A DNA stretch of 64,000 bases, taken from assembly GCA_041300525.1 (NCBI GenBank), contig JBGLNJ010000001.1, positions 5,084,001 through 5,148,000 of the forward strand, written 5' to 3'. The notes beneath the pieces are model-generated. The model saw only the letters and a list, made by a program, of their open reading frames with translations, did not search any database and had not been told where the DNA came from. This stretch comes from JBGLNJ01 sp041300525 (GTDB lineage Bacteria > Chloroflexota > Anaerolineae > Fen-1058). Every line of letters begins with the position of its first letter. Position 1 is the first letter of the stretch. A program made the position numbers and the translations under genes. This document shows, in pieces, positions 44,716 to 54,694 of this stretch.

Positions 44716-47235
44716 ACCGTAGGCGCGCACCAGCTCGGCGTGGCCGCTTTTTTCGAACAGCTCGCGGTCAAAGCGCGGATCCCAGCCGTCAATGATTTCG
44801 ATCTGGCCCCGGCGCGCGACATCCATCAGAATATCGTTTTGCAGTGCATCGAGCGGGCGCACCAATCCGTTTAGATTAGCGGCCAGCCCCGTGGCGCGCA
44901 GCGTGCGCATCATCCGGGCCTCGTCGTCAATCAGGTTAAAGGCCAGATAGCTAAAGCTCAGTTCCGTCGCCAGCGTTTGGAGCAGCGTGTCCACCACGCG
45001 CTCCATGTCGAGTGTCGCCGAGATTTGCCCGGTGAGGCGTTGGAGCACTTGGACATTGCGCAGGCTCGCTTCGGCCTGCTGGCGGGCCGACTGGGTTTGC
45101 TCGAACAGGCGGGCGCTTTCCAGCGCCTGCGCCACCTGCTCCGAGACCGAGGCGATGAGCGCCGTATCGTCGGGCGTCAGGCGCTGGCGCGGATCATTCA
45201 TCACGCCCAGCGCGCCGATCACTTGACCATAGACCGTCAGCGGCGCCACGGTCGGCGCGCCGGGGGTGGACGGTTCGATGAGTGTGTTGCTTTCCAGCGC
45301 TTGCTCGATTTCCGGGAACCACACGTCTTCGTTGGGCTGGAGCGCGCCGCGGTCGAACACATAGCCGGCGGGCAAGTTGGCCGTCTGCCGGAAGGTTTGC
45401 CAGCCTTCGCGGGTGGTGGCGCGGTAAAGCCGTTCCAGTTCCCGGAGTGTTTCCTGCTGCTGTTCCTCGGTGCGGCGACGCTCTAGCGAGGCGGCCACGA
45501 TTTCGCCGACCAGGCGCAGGAGCAGGATGTCTTCGTCGGCCCAAGCCTTGGCTTGGCGGACCGAGTCGAACCCGATAAAGCCGATGGCCGTACCGCGAGT
45601 TACGATCGGCACGCAAATGATGGATTGGATGCCTTCTTTTTCAAACTCGGTTCTTTCTGTGATGGCAGCGGGCAAGTCCGCCACGCGCGGCGCGTGGAAA
45701 ACGTCGAGTTGGCGGATGCGCTCCAGCAACATGGGAAAGGTGTCTATGGGAATATGTTGCAGCGAATCAATGTAGGGCGAGACGCCCGGCGCGCACCACT
45801 CATGGGTGTTGTCCATCGTCGCACCGTCCGGCGTGAATTGGAAGATATAGGCGCGGTCAATGTCATTCGACTCGCCCAGCTTGCGCAGGGTGGCGTTGAT
45901 CTCATCACTCACGCGCTCGACCGCCACGTTGACGAAACTGGTCGAGATGTTGCTGACGAGCGCTTCGACTTGGACACGGTGGCGGGTCTGCTGGAGCAGT
46001 TGGGTGTTTTGGATGGCAATGGCAATCTGGCCGCACAACCCTTCGAGCAACAATTGGTCGTCCAGGGTCAGCGCATTGACCCGGTCGCTTTGCACGTCCA
46101 GGATGCCCAAGACCTGATCGCGCAGCTTGATCGGCACGGCCAGTTCGCCTTGCGTGTCGGGCAGGTTGGGGTTGGGCCGCCAGTCCTGGTCTTGCAAGAC
46201 ATCCGAAGCAAGCACGGACGCGCCCGAGGCCGCCGCCGTGCCGACGACGCCGCGCCCCATGACCACCTTGTGCCCGGCGGCCAGCATCGTGCGCCCCGCT
46301 GCGCCATAGCCGGCCACGAGCACGACGGCGTCCTGGGCCGGGTCGTAGCGCAAGATTTGCGCGTGATAATAACCAAAGCGCTCTTTGACCAGCGTCACAA
46401 CGCGATTGAACAACTCGTCCAGCGCGGGCGCGGCGGCGATTTCCTGCGCCACCTCGGTGCTGGTTTGTACCTGCCGCCCGCGTCGTTCCAGCGCTTCTTG
46501 AATCTGTTGCACCAATCGCTTGCGGTCGGTGATGTCCTCGTACATGCCCAGGACCGCCGTCACGTTGCCGTCGGCGTCCCGCAAGGGAACCTTGTTGGTA
46601 CGCAGCCAGATGATCGAGCCGTCGGGCGTCGTTTGCGGTTCTTCGTAATCGAGTTTGGGTGCGCCGCTGTCCATGACGCGCGTGTCATCCGCGCGGTAGA
46701 GCTCGGCCTGCTCTTTCCAGGGCATGTCCCAATCGGTTTTGCCGAAGATGTCTTGAGCCGACGCCAGCCCGGCGTCAGCGGCGAAGGCGCGGTTACAGCC
46801 CAGGTAAACCAAGTTGCGATCTTTCCAGAAAACGGCTTGCGGGATGTTGTCCATCACCGTCTGAAGTAATTGTCGGCTATCTCGCAAGGCCAGTTCGGCT
46901 TGTGTGCGTTCGGCCAATTCCTGTTGAGCGATTTCGTACAGGCGGGCGTTTTCCAGCGCGACCGCCGCCTGTGTGGCGATGGTCTCCAGCAGGCGCACTT
47001 GCTCGGCGGTATAGGCGTTCGGTTGATAACTCTGCGTCGAAATCGCGCCCATCACTTGGTCGCGCAAGATGATGGGGACGCCCACGTACGAGCGGGTCGG
47101 CTCGCCGCCGCTGCGAATGATCTGAAAGGCCGCCATGGCTTGCGGATCGAGCGTGTCCGGGATGTAGAGCGTCTGCCGCGATTGGATGATGCGCCCGCTC
47201 AAGCCGGGCCGGACGTGAATATCGTGCGCATTCAT
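44715..47235 (-). CDS. multi-GAF/PAS sensor protein, both ends probably cut
   Basis: About 840 residues without a kinase domain. Order: GAF (residues 1-105; RPGLSGRIIQSRQTLYIPDT, LLETIATQAAVALENARLYE), PAS (115-245; MDNIPQAVFWKDRNLVYLGC, then PDGSIIWLRTNKVPLRDADG), GAF (265-405; ILDVQSDRVNALTLDDQLLL), GAF (420-585; IICVPIVTRGTAIGFIGFDS), GAF-like (600-710) and a partial GAF (730-835, ending near FEKSGHAELVRAY). Such arrays precede histidine kinase or cyclic-di-GMP output domains; here output is missing because the 3' end is cut near 44715. An ATG at 47235 with GGAG upstream may be a chance start. Confidence 0.72.
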
Positions 47236-47265
47236 CGTGACCTTTCTCCAGACAAAAACTGGAAA

Positions 47266-49321
47266 CTCAATGGCCGACTCGATCACCACCTGGCGGCTCA
47301 CCGCCATCGCCAACACGCAGGACGGGCGCATCGGCGCGACGACGCACGGCATGCGCGTGTTCCAAGACTTTTTCATTGACTTGGATTTGCCTGTAGCGCT
47401 CACGCAAGGCGACGAAGTGCGCGTGCCGGTGGCGGTCTATAACTATCTGTCGCAGACCCAACAAGTCAAGCTGGTCGTGGAGCCAGCGTCGTGGTTCACG
47501 CTCATGGGTGATTCAACGCAGCAGTTGACCATCGCCGCGAACGATATCACGGTGGCGTACTTTTCCATCAAGGCCAACGAGCATGGCCGCTGGCGCTTGA
47601 CCATCACCGCCTGGGGCACGCGCATGTCCGACGCCATCGCCAAAGAAGTGCGCGTGGTCCCCGACGGCACCGAAAAGCGCGAGGGCGTCTCGAATCGCTT
47701 GGGCGATGGAGCGACCGTTCCCATCCAAGTGCCCGATGCCGTCGTGCCCGGCACCGTGCGCGTCCAGGTCAAGCTCTATCCTGGCGCAGCCTCACAGATT
47801 GTCGAAGGATTGGATGGGTTGTTGCGGATGCCCGGCGGCTGCTTTGAGCAGACTTCTTCGATGCTCTATCCCGACATCCTGGTGCTGGACTATCTCAAGC
47901 AAACGGGGCAGCTCGAGGCCAAGCCGCAGTTGGCGATGCAAGCCGAGCAGTACATCGCCACCGGCTATCAACGGCTGCTCACTTTTGAGGTGAAGGAATC
48001 GCCCGGCGGCTTTTCGCTCTTTGGACAGCCGCCCGCCAGCCTGATGCACACGGCTTATGGGTTGATGGAGTTTGCCGAAATGTCGCGCGTTTACTCGGTT
48101 GATCCGGCGCTCATTGATCGCATCGCGCGCTGGCTGCTCAGCCAGCAATCGCCCGATGGGTCGTGGGATACTTATGCGCTGGGCTATAGCCACTTTGAGA
48201 CGTGGCAGAAACTCGCCAACGCCAAGATACCCATGACGGCTTACCTCACCTGGGCGCTGGTGGAAGCCGGTTACGGCAAAGAGCCGGGCGTCTCCCGCGC
48301 GCGCGCGTACCTGGCGAATCACTTGAACGAGGCCGACGATCCTTACGTGTTGGCGCTTGTGGCAAACGCGCTGGTGGCAGCGGACGCGCGCAGCAGTGTG
48401 GCGCAGATGGCGCTGACCAAGCTGGCCCAGGCCGCCGTGGTCCCTTCGGGCAAAGACATTGCCACCTGGCCGAGCAGCGTCGCTTCGTACACGGGCGCGC
48501 AGGGCCGCACGGCCAGCCTGGAGACGACGGCGATGGCGGTCTATGCGCTGTTGCGCGGCGGCGGTCAAACCGCGCTGGCGCAGCAAGGACTCGACGCGCT
48601 GATCCAGGCCAAGGACACCTTTGGCACGTGGGAGACGACGCAGGCCACCGTATTGGCGCTCAAGGCGTTCCTGCTCTCGACCCAGGTGGCGAGCGAGACG
48701 CCGGTGCAGGCCACGGTTGCCGCATCGCTGGATGGACGGGCTGCGCAGCCCGTCACCTTCGACCAAGATAACGCCGGCGTCGTGCAGACGATCTTTTTCG
48801 ACGACGTCGCGCCTGGACAGCACACGGTCAACTTGAAGACCAGCGGCCAGGCCCCGGCGCTGCTTTACCAGGTCACCACGGCTTATTATGTGCCCTGGAA
48901 AGAGTCGCCGGTTCCCACCCAGACGCAAGCCTTGAACATCCAGGTGAGCTACGACCGGAGCGCGCTGGCGGTAGATGATACGATCGGCGTCCAGGCGGAA
49001 GTGACCTTCAATCAGCCCGGCGCGGCTCAGTGGGTCATCGTAGACCTGGGCGTGCCGCCGGGGTTCAACGTCCTGACACAAGACCTGGACGAGTTGATCG
49101 CGCAATCGGCCAGTCTCAAGACGCACATCAAGCGATACGAGATGGCGGGGCGCTCGGTCATCCTCTACCTGGAAAACATGACCGGGACGATCCGCTTCAA
49201 CTATCGCATGAAGGCGCGACTGGCCGTCAAGGCGCAGGCTCCCGCCTCCGCCGTCTATGATTACTACAATCCCGATGTGCGGTCGGTACAGCAGCCGGGG
49301 CAGGTTGTCGTCAACCCGTAA
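47266..49321 (+). CDS. bacterial alpha-2-macroglobulin, C-terminal thioester half
   Basis: About 684 residues. Begins inside the bait/thioester region (DSITTWRLTAIANTQDGRIG), then MG-like beta domains, the thioester motif PGGCFEQTSS (Cys-x-Glu-Gln intact), alpha-alpha toroid repeats (LLSQQSPDGSWD, YLTWALVEAGYGK, TAMAVYALLRGG, TQATVLALKAFLL) and a C-terminal receptor-binding-like domain (VIVDLGVPPGFNVL). These proteins trap proteases at the cell surface and are often paired with penicillin-binding protein 1C; no such partner is in view. The N-terminal 700 or more residues are missing at the junction near 47265. Confidence 0.85.
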
Positions 49322-49332
49322 CCCCCACCCTC

Positions 49333-49366
49333 ACCCTCCCCCGTTCGCCAGCGAACGGGGGAGGGT
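49333..49366. repeat. 34-bp GC-rich hairpin repeat
   Basis: ACCCTCCCCCGTTCGC (49333-49348), two-base loop, and its exact complement (49351-49366). It lies in the 72-bp gap between the alpha-2-macroglobulin and DUF4349 genes and could terminate transcription, but looks like a dispersed CCCTC-type repeat; related C-rich repeats occur near 43000 and 59200. Confidence 0.65.
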
Positions 49367-49393
49367 CGGGGAGAGGGCACACAAGGAGGAGAA

Positions 49394-49828
49394 ATGAACA
49401 CCCGAACCCAAATCGTCATCGCAAGTTTGTTGATCGTTCTCGTCTTGTTCGCGTCGGCGTGCAGCCCGGCGGCGACGCCTGCTGCCCGACAGTTGGCCGT
49501 TGCGCCTGCGGAAAAGATGCCGGCAGCAGCGCCGACCCAACCGCCTGCGCCAGCGAAAGCGCCTGCGCCAACGCAAGTGGCGCTCGCCAAGCCGGGCGCG
49601 GTCAGCCAATCGGGCGTCAGCGATATTAGCACATCGCCATATCGCACCAGCCAAATGATCATCAAGAACGGCGAGATGAACTTGCTGGTGGCCGACGTTG
49701 ACGTGGCGCTGGATCGAGCGACGGCCATCGCCGTCGAGCTGGGCGGCTATTTGCTCAACGGCAAGTCGTGGATGCAGGACGGCTGGAAGTACTCGTCGCT
49801 CACGGTGGGCGTGCCGGTCGCAATTCAC
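49394..49828 (+). CDS. DUF4349 lipoprotein, C-terminus cut
   Basis: About 145 residues. Lipoprotein signal (VIASLLIVLVLFASACSP, Cys at residue 23), an Ala/Pro/Lys-rich linker (30-70), then the start of DUF4349: MIIKNGEMNLLVADVDVALD, then ATAIAVELGGYLLNGKSWMQ and YSSLTVGVPV. The rest of the domain and the C-terminal membrane helix are missing: the frame is cut near 49828 by the next block. AAGGAGGAG before the ATG. Function of DUF4349 unknown; envelope location. Confidence 0.72.
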
Positions 49829-49829
49829 T

Positions 49830-51293
49830 CCTAATGATTTTATAGAAGTCCGCGTCGTCGAGCCGGGCGACGACTGCAACCTGTACGACTATGACCCGAA
49901 TGTGCCGGGATGGCGGCTGTTGGGCGTGCATCGCACGACGCGGCCGGCCCCGGCCGATCACGCCGTCGTGCCGGATACCTCGCCGGACGGCGAAGACGAC
50001 CTGGCCGTGTTGTTGGTGAGTCACCGCTCGACCTTCCCCGGCTGCACCGTGAGCGCACGTCCCATCGCGCTGTTAGAGGTGCGGCGCAACGGCTCTCAGG
50101 AACTTCAAGTCATCGCCGTGCCCGCCGCCGACGAGGGCATGCTCACGGTGGCTGCTGTGCAAGACCTGCCAGAAAAACGCCGCCAGGCCATCGTCGCTTT
50201 CGTGCAGGCCAGCCTGGATGGGCAGGAAGACTGCGCGCTGCTGTGGAGCGACGCGGCGCGCGCTCACCAGGTGATTCACGAAGCCAGACAGGCAGCGCGG
50301 CTGGCGCGAGCCAAAGCGCGCAAGAGCGGCCCCGCCGCGCCCGCGTGGAAGCCGCTGGGACGCCGGGTGTTGGGCGTGCGACGAGCCTCGGACACAGAGC
50401 CACACACCGAGGCGGAACATGCATATCACCAATTGCCGCATCGCTTCCAAAAGTACGTGGAAGAGTACCTGACGCACGACGAGCGCATTCTGTTCGCCGT
50501 CAATCGCCCGGCGATCAAGAGTGCGGTCAAGCGGACGTGGTTTTCACCCCCAACACTTCAGGAGGGCATCCTGTTCATCACTGACCAGCAGGTGGCGCTC
50601 GTGACGGAAATCCTGCCTCCGGGCCAGTCCAATATCCGCTATGGTTACGTGGTGCACACCGGCATCCCGGAACGCGTCGAGTCGGCTGCGGTCAAATCAG
50701 CCGCCGATCACGTTTGCTTTGAGGTGACTTGGCGCGCCGCCGGAGGCGAGCAACGTGTGGCGTGGGAATTCCCCGGCGAGGCGGCGGACGAACTGAGGGA
50801 GGGGGTGGAGATTCTGCGGAGCTGGCAGCCGGTCGAGCACGACCGTCGCCTGCGTCGGGCGTATAGCCCAGAACCGATTGAGATGGAGTTGCGCGACCCA
50901 TCAGCCAACAACCCAGACGACACTGCGCTCGTCGTTCGCCATCTGACGGAGGCGCTGGCCGCACAACTGGCACAGGCCGAGCGCGTGCTGGCCCGCGCGC
51001 TATTGCCCGGATGGGCAGACCGGCAAAAAGTGGCGCGCGTGTTTGCGGTGACGGATCGCCGCGCGGTTTTGTTGCCCGACCCGGGCGGCACCCATTTCAA
51101 GCCAGACTCGTACTGGTTGCAGCATATCACGTCGGTCGAGTTCACGTCGTCCATTCTTGAATCGTGGCTGGCGCTCAATGTGTTGGATAACGGCAAAGTG
51201 CGCCGGGTGACGATTGATATTCCCAACACGGCCGCCGCTTTCCAGGTGTGCTTTACGGCCTTGCGCCAGCAGTTGGTCGCCATTCCGGTGTGA
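49830..51293 (+). CDS. inorganic-pyrophosphatase-like domain fused to PH-like domains
   Basis: About 487 residues; no clear start, the frame opens at the junction (NDFIEVRVVEPGDDCNLYDY is near the family N-terminus, so little is missing). Residues 1-150 resemble soluble pyrophosphatase: YDYDPNVPGW, STFPGCTVSARPIALLEV, VIAVPAADEG, VQDLPEKRRQAIVAFVQASL. The metal-binding DGDPxD core is degenerate (SPDGEDDLAVLL), so activity is doubtful. A basic linker (ARLARAKARKSG) leads to two PH-like beta domains (ILFAVNRPAIKSAV, GILFITDQQVALVTEILPPG; VARVFAVTDRRAVLLPDPGG). Possible membrane- or phosphate-sensing role; inference only. Confidence 0.6.
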   Translation, partial: PNDFIEVRVVEPGDDCNLYDYDPNVPGWRLLGVHRTTRPAPADHAVVPDTSPDGEDDLAVLLVSHRSTFPGCTVSARPIALLEVRRNGSQELQVIAVPAADEGMLTVAAVQDLPEKRRQAIVAFVQASLDGQEDCALLWSDAARAHQVIHEARQAARLARAKARKSGPAAPAWKPLGRRVLGVRRASDTEPHTEAEHAYHQLPHRFQKYVEEYLTHDERILFAVNRPAIKSAVKRTWFSPPTLQEGILFITDQQVALVTEILPPGQSNIRYGYVVHTGIPERVESAAVKSAADHVCFEVTWRAAGGEQRVAWEFPGEAADELREGVEILRSWQPVEHDRRLRRAYSPEPIEMELRDPSANNPDDTALVVRHLTEALAAQLAQAERVLARALLPGWADRQKVARVFAVTDRRAVLLPDPGGTHFKPDSYWLQHITSVEFTSSILESWLALNVLDNGKVRRVTIDIPNTAAAFQVCFTALRQQLVAIPV

Positions 51294-51299
51294 AAGATT

Positions 51300-51848
51300 A
51301 TGATTCCACGCGAGGTGTTGGCTCAGGTTCCGCGCGTGTACAAGATACTACTCGCAGTACACACTTGCTTTGCTGACGATTTGTGGGATGCGCTGGTGGC
51401 CCGGCCTCCGCGCGTCAAGGCGGCAGAGGTATTGATTCCGAACGTCTTTGATGCGGCCTACGTTTTGAAAATGCTAGACGCGGGTTTTTCGGTGTACGAA
51501 GCTATGCTTCCAAAAGACGATTTGATCTTTCTGGATCGCCAGCAAGGTTATCGTTTGCCTGGCTGGGAACCGGTGCCGAATCCGTTTTCGATAGCTTGCG
51601 ACCTGACCTGGCGGCGCATCGGCTATTACCTGAGCATTCGCGGCACAGTAACACTGGTCACTGGCAAACGCGTGGTGCAAATCAAGGAACGCGAGCAACT
51701 TTGGTTCAATGTGTCGGAGGACGTGCGACTGCCGGATGTGGGAGAGTGCGTCACTATTCTGGCGCATCATCCCTTCATTGACATCGGCATTCTATTGCTC
51801 GACGCCGTAGCACTGGTGCCGGAGCAAATCACAAACTTGGGAGGTTAA
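51300..51848 (+). CDS. hypothetical protein
   Basis: 182 residues, family not recognised. No signal peptide. Features: VLIPNVFDAAYVLKMLDAGF, DDLIFLDRQQGYRLPGWEPV, and a C-terminal strand-rich part (RGTVTLVTGKRVVQIKEREQ, LAHHPFIDIGILLLDAVAL). Begins six bases after the pyrophosphatase-like gene and ends two bases before the MFS start, so it sits in an operon with them. Codons match the neighbours. Function unknown. Confidence 0.6.
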   Translation: MIPREVLAQVPRVYKILLAVHTCFADDLWDALVARPPRVKAAEVLIPNVFDAAYVLKMLDAGFSVYEAMLPKDDLIFLDRQQGYRLPGWEPVPNPFSIACDLTWRRIGYYLSIRGTVTLVTGKRVVQIKEREQLWFNVSEDVRLPDVGECVTILAHHPFIDIGILLLDAVALVPEQITNLGG

Positions 51849-51850
51849 GC

Positions 51851-52368
51851 GTGTCCAATACAACACATGAATCAGCAAGCACAGCCATTCCGTCGCGGCC
51901 CTCCGGCTGGCTCAATCGCAATGTTCTGGGGATGGTGCTGGCGAGTTTCTTTAGCGACGCCGGGCACGAGGCGGCCACAGCCATTCTGCCGCTGTTCCTG
52001 GTGTCCATCGGCGCGCCGCCTTTCGCGCTAGGCGCGATTGAAGGCGTGGCCGACGCAGTCTCGTCCTTTGTCAAGCTTGGCGCGGGCTGGTTCAGCGATC
52101 GCATCGGGCGGCGCAAGCCCATCGCGGTGGCAGGGTACACGCTCACCGGCTTGACCACCGGGCTGTTCGCCTTGGCGACGGCCTGGCCGCACGTGCTGCT
52201 GGCGCGCGCGGCGGGCTGGTTCGGGCGCGGCATCCGGGGCCCGGTGCGCGATGCGATGCTGTCCGAGTCGGTCACGCCGGAGACACGTGGAAAGGCATTC
52301 GGCTTTCACCGCGCAGGTGACACGCTCGGCGCGATCACCGGGCCGGTCATTGCGCTGGCCTTGGAACA
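51851..52368 (+). pseudogene. MFS transporter, N-terminal half
   Basis: About 172 residues from the GTG at 51851 (GGAGG upstream). Five membrane helices with the MFS loop motif GAGWFSDRIGRRKPIAVAGY (G-x-x-x-D-R-x-G-R-R). GWFGRGIRGPVRDAMLSESV and KAFGFHRAGDTLGAITGPVI are typical of a group annotated as heavy-metal or unknown efflux. It is cut after IALALE near 52368, where the antisense antitoxin gene begins. The C-terminal MFS piece at 42163 is in a different block; there is no evidence that they belong together. Confidence 0.75.
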
Positions 52369-52369
52369 T

Positions 52370-52693
52370 TCAACGGCCAGCCGTAACGCGGCGCTTTGTT
52401 GCGGGGCGGCTTGAGTGTTTGGTGGCGCGCGGTTCGGCCAGACGGCCCGTAACGTACTTGTGAAGAACGCTGGCAATAAGCGTTTGGTACGGCACACCTT
52501 CCTCAAGTGCCTTGACTTGAATGTCGCTCAAATCGCCAGAAGACAGACGGATGTTGACCCGGCGATCCTTAATGGCCGTAGCGCGTGCTGCTGCCTTGAA
52601 CTTCGCTAGCTCGGCTTTCGTAGCAACGGACTTCAGTTGGCCTTTCTCAAAGGCGGTGAGGACTTCATGTTCGTAGGCATCAATTTTCGGCAT
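52370..52693 (-). CDS. ribbon-helix-helix (CopG-type) antitoxin
   Basis: 107 residues. VATKAELAKFKAAARATAIK, then DRRVNIRLSSGDLSDIQVKA and EGVPYQTLIASVLHKYVTGR are typical of a frequent type II antitoxin that binds DNA as a dimer and neutralises the toxin. AAGGAG upstream. Its start overlaps the end of the toxin gene (toxin TGA at 52680-52682), the usual toxin-first order. The C-terminal tail may be altered, as a junction lies close to its stop. Confidence 0.8.
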   Translation of the reverse strand: MPKIDAYEHEVLTAFEKGQLKSVATKAELAKFKAAARATAIKDRRVNIRLSSGDLSDIQVKALEEGVPYQTLIASVLHKYVTGRLAEPRATKHSSRPATKRRVTAGR

Positions 52694-52806
52694 CTGTTTC
52701 TCCTTGATTTGAATAGTCTCTCGTTGCCTTGCGGCTCGGGATTATGGTCTTGAGAAAGAAATAGTATTCCTCTTCAACAAACGGCACCAAATGGACGTAG
52801 TTTTCA
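52680..52806 (-). pseudogene. C-terminal fragment of the partner toxin
   Basis: On the minus strand about 42 residues: YVHLVPFVEEEYYFFLKTII then PSRKATRDY, ending inside the antitoxin start. The VPFV...FLKTIIPSRK pattern is the end of small BrnT-like toxins that accompany this antitoxin type. The N-terminal half is missing: the frame stops making sense exactly at the terminal repeat of a mobile element (52807). The toxin is therefore inactivated while the antitoxin survives. Confidence 0.6.
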
Positions 52807-52924
52807 CAGCAATTCTCAATTCAAAATCCGATGAGGTCAATGGTCGCGGCCGAGGCCCCCAAGGCATGAGGTCTATTGGAGATGGGCCTTGCGTTCCGCG
52901 ATTATCCTTGCTATTCTGCACGGC

Positions 52925-53281
52925 ATGGAAACCGTACTGAGCTATCGACACCGCGCGGTCACGAACAGTGACGTGATCTTCATCCGCAAGTTCATTACCG
53001 AGCATCCCGGTTCAAGCCGGCGCGACCTGTCCAAGAAGCCTTGCCAAGCGTGGAGCGGGATACAGGCGAACGGGGTGTTGCGTGACCGGGTGTGCTGCGG
53101 CTTGATGTTACCGCTTCTCCGCGAAGGCCTCATCAAGCGGCCACCGGTTCGGCGCCTTCCGCCCAATCCGCTGGCCCAACGCACGCCGCCGGCCTGGGTC
53201 CGCGTCGGTGGGGAGCAGCCGTTGCACACGAGCTTAGCCGAGCTCGGGCCGCATTACGACAACCTCATTGTTCACGAGTAA
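52925..53281 (+). pseudogene. DUF4338 (DruA-like) protein, N-terminal fragment
   Basis: About 118 residues: VLSYRHRAVTNSDVIFIRKF, ITEHPGSSRRDLSKKPCQAW, VLRDRVCCGLMLPLLREGLI, and VRRLPPNPLAQRTPPAWV. This is the start of DUF4338 proteins, a family common in insertion sequences and also present in the Druantia defence system. The conserved part stops after SLAELGP; some 200 further residues of the domain are missing and the transposase follows. A remnant. Confidence 0.65.
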
Positions 53282-53319
53282 TCACCATCACTCCAGCGGT
53301 TCGACCCCAACCTGCGCCG

Positions 53320-54627
53320 TTGAGCGCCGCGACGCTGGTTCAACGCATCGGTGGGGCTTTTGCGGGGTTCCCCGACGCACGAGGCCAGAGCAACAACCAG
53401 CGCTACGTCATGGAAGATGCGGCGCTTTCCGCCTTTGCGGTATTCTTCTCCCAGAGTCCGTCGTTTCTCGATAGCCAGGTCCGAATGCAGAAGCAGCAGG
53501 GCAGGAACAACGCGACATCGCTGTTTGGGGTCCATGCGATTCCGTCTGATAACCAAATCCGTAATCTGCTTGACCCGGTACCGCCCGAGACGCTATTCCC
53601 GCTCATGGCCACGATCAGCGACGAGTTGTACCGTGATGGCTATCTGGACGGCTTCCGTTCGATTAACAATACCTTTTTGATCGCTCTCGACGGCACGGAC
53701 TTCTTTTCCTCGGAGAAGATTTCCTGCCCCTGCTGTACGCAGTCCAAACTCAAAAATGGCAAGACCTTGTATCGCCATATCGCCGTCACCCCCGTGCTGG
53801 TATCACCCAAGCAGAAAAACGTTGTGGCGCTGGCACCCCAATTTGTTCAACCGCAGGACGGTCATGACAAGCAAGACTGCGAGTTGGCGGCATCCGGTCG
53901 CTGGCTTGACCAGTGGGGCGCGCACTATGCGGCATGGGGCGTCACGTATCTGGGCGACGATCTGTACTGCCACCAACCGCATTGTGAGCGGGTGCTCGGG
54001 CAGCAGGCCCACTTCTTCTTTACCTGCAAGCCCGACTCTCACTCAACCCTGTACGAATGGGTTGCCGACTTCTCCCGCAACGGCGGTGTGCCAACCGTTG
54101 TTCGCACCCGTCGAATCGGCAAGAAGCCGTTCACCGATACCTACCGTTACGTCAATCAGGTGCCCCTGCGCAACAGCGATGATGCCCTGATGGTCAATTG
54201 GTGCGAACTCGTCACCACGGATGCCGAGGGCGACGTCGTGTTCCGCAATGCGTGGGCAACGTCCCATCGCATCACCGACGACAATGTCGTGGCACTTGCC
54301 GCTGCGGGCCGCACACGTTGGAAGATCGAGAACGAGAATAACAACACGCTCAAAACCAAGGGCTACCACTTCGAACATAACTTCGGCCATGGCAAGCAGC
54401 ATCTGTCGAACCTGTTTGCGACCATGATCCTGCTGGCCTTCCTGGTGCACACCACGCTGGACTGGGTCGATGCACCCTACCGTGCGGTTCGCGACTCGCT
54501 CCCGTCTCGACGGACTTTCTTTGAGCATTTGCGTGCCTTGATCCACTACTTGCCGTTCGATGATTGGGATCATCTGATGCAGTTCATGCTCAAACGCCCC
54601 GATCGCGTGCCGCTCGATACCGGGTAA
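53320..54627 (+). CDS. DDE transposase (IS4-like group)
   Basis: About 435 residues. Catalytic residues: D in FLIALDGTDFFSSEK, D in VTYLGDDLYCHQPHCE, and E in RTRWKIENENNNTLKTKGYH, the YREK-like region of IS4-type transposases. A CPCC cluster (ISCPCCTQSKLKNGK) may bind zinc. The start is uncertain: TTG at 53320 keeps the conserved LVQRIGGAFAGFPDARGQSN, while ATG 53410 would lose it. No frameshift. Lies inside the TIR-bounded element. Confidence 0.75.
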   Translation: MSAATLVQRIGGAFAGFPDARGQSNNQRYVMEDAALSAFAVFFSQSPSFLDSQVRMQKQQGRNNATSLFGVHAIPSDNQIRNLLDPVPPETLFPLMATISDELYRDGYLDGFRSINNTFLIALDGTDFFSSEKISCPCCTQSKLKNGKTLYRHIAVTPVLVSPKQKNVVALAPQFVQPQDGHDKQDCELAASGRWLDQWGAHYAAWGVTYLGDDLYCHQPHCERVLGQQAHFFFTCKPDSHSTLYEWVADFSRNGGVPTVVRTRRIGKKPFTDTYRYVNQVPLRNSDDALMVNWCELVTTDAEGDVVFRNAWATSHRITDDNVVALAAAGRTRWKIENENNNTLKTKGYHFEHNFGHGKQHLSNLFATMILLAFLVHTTLDWVDAPYRAVRDSLPSRRTFFEHLRALIHYLPFDDWDHLMQFMLKRPDRVPLDTG

Positions 54628-54694
54628 ACAACCCCCTTCATCGCCCAGTTAAATTACAACGTACTTCAACCTGGTTTTAAAATGAGAATTGCTG

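Larger units (their letters stand above)
52807..54694 (+). mobile_element. 1.9-kb element with 22-bp terminal inverted repeats
   Basis: Left end CAGCAATTCTCAATTCAAAATC (52807 on) and right end, read on the minus strand from 54694, CAGCAATTCTCATTTTAAAACC, share the first 12 bases exactly and most of the rest. Between them lie a truncated DUF4338 gene and a complete transposase. The left end cuts the toxin gene. No target duplication was found; the right flank does not restore the toxin, so a deletion or a join is likely on that side. Confidence 0.6.

Noticed and set aside
52925..53281. Druantia anti-phage system (DruA homologue)
   Set aside because: Only the N-terminal third of DUF4338 is present, no other Druantia gene is near, and it lies inside transposon-type ends.
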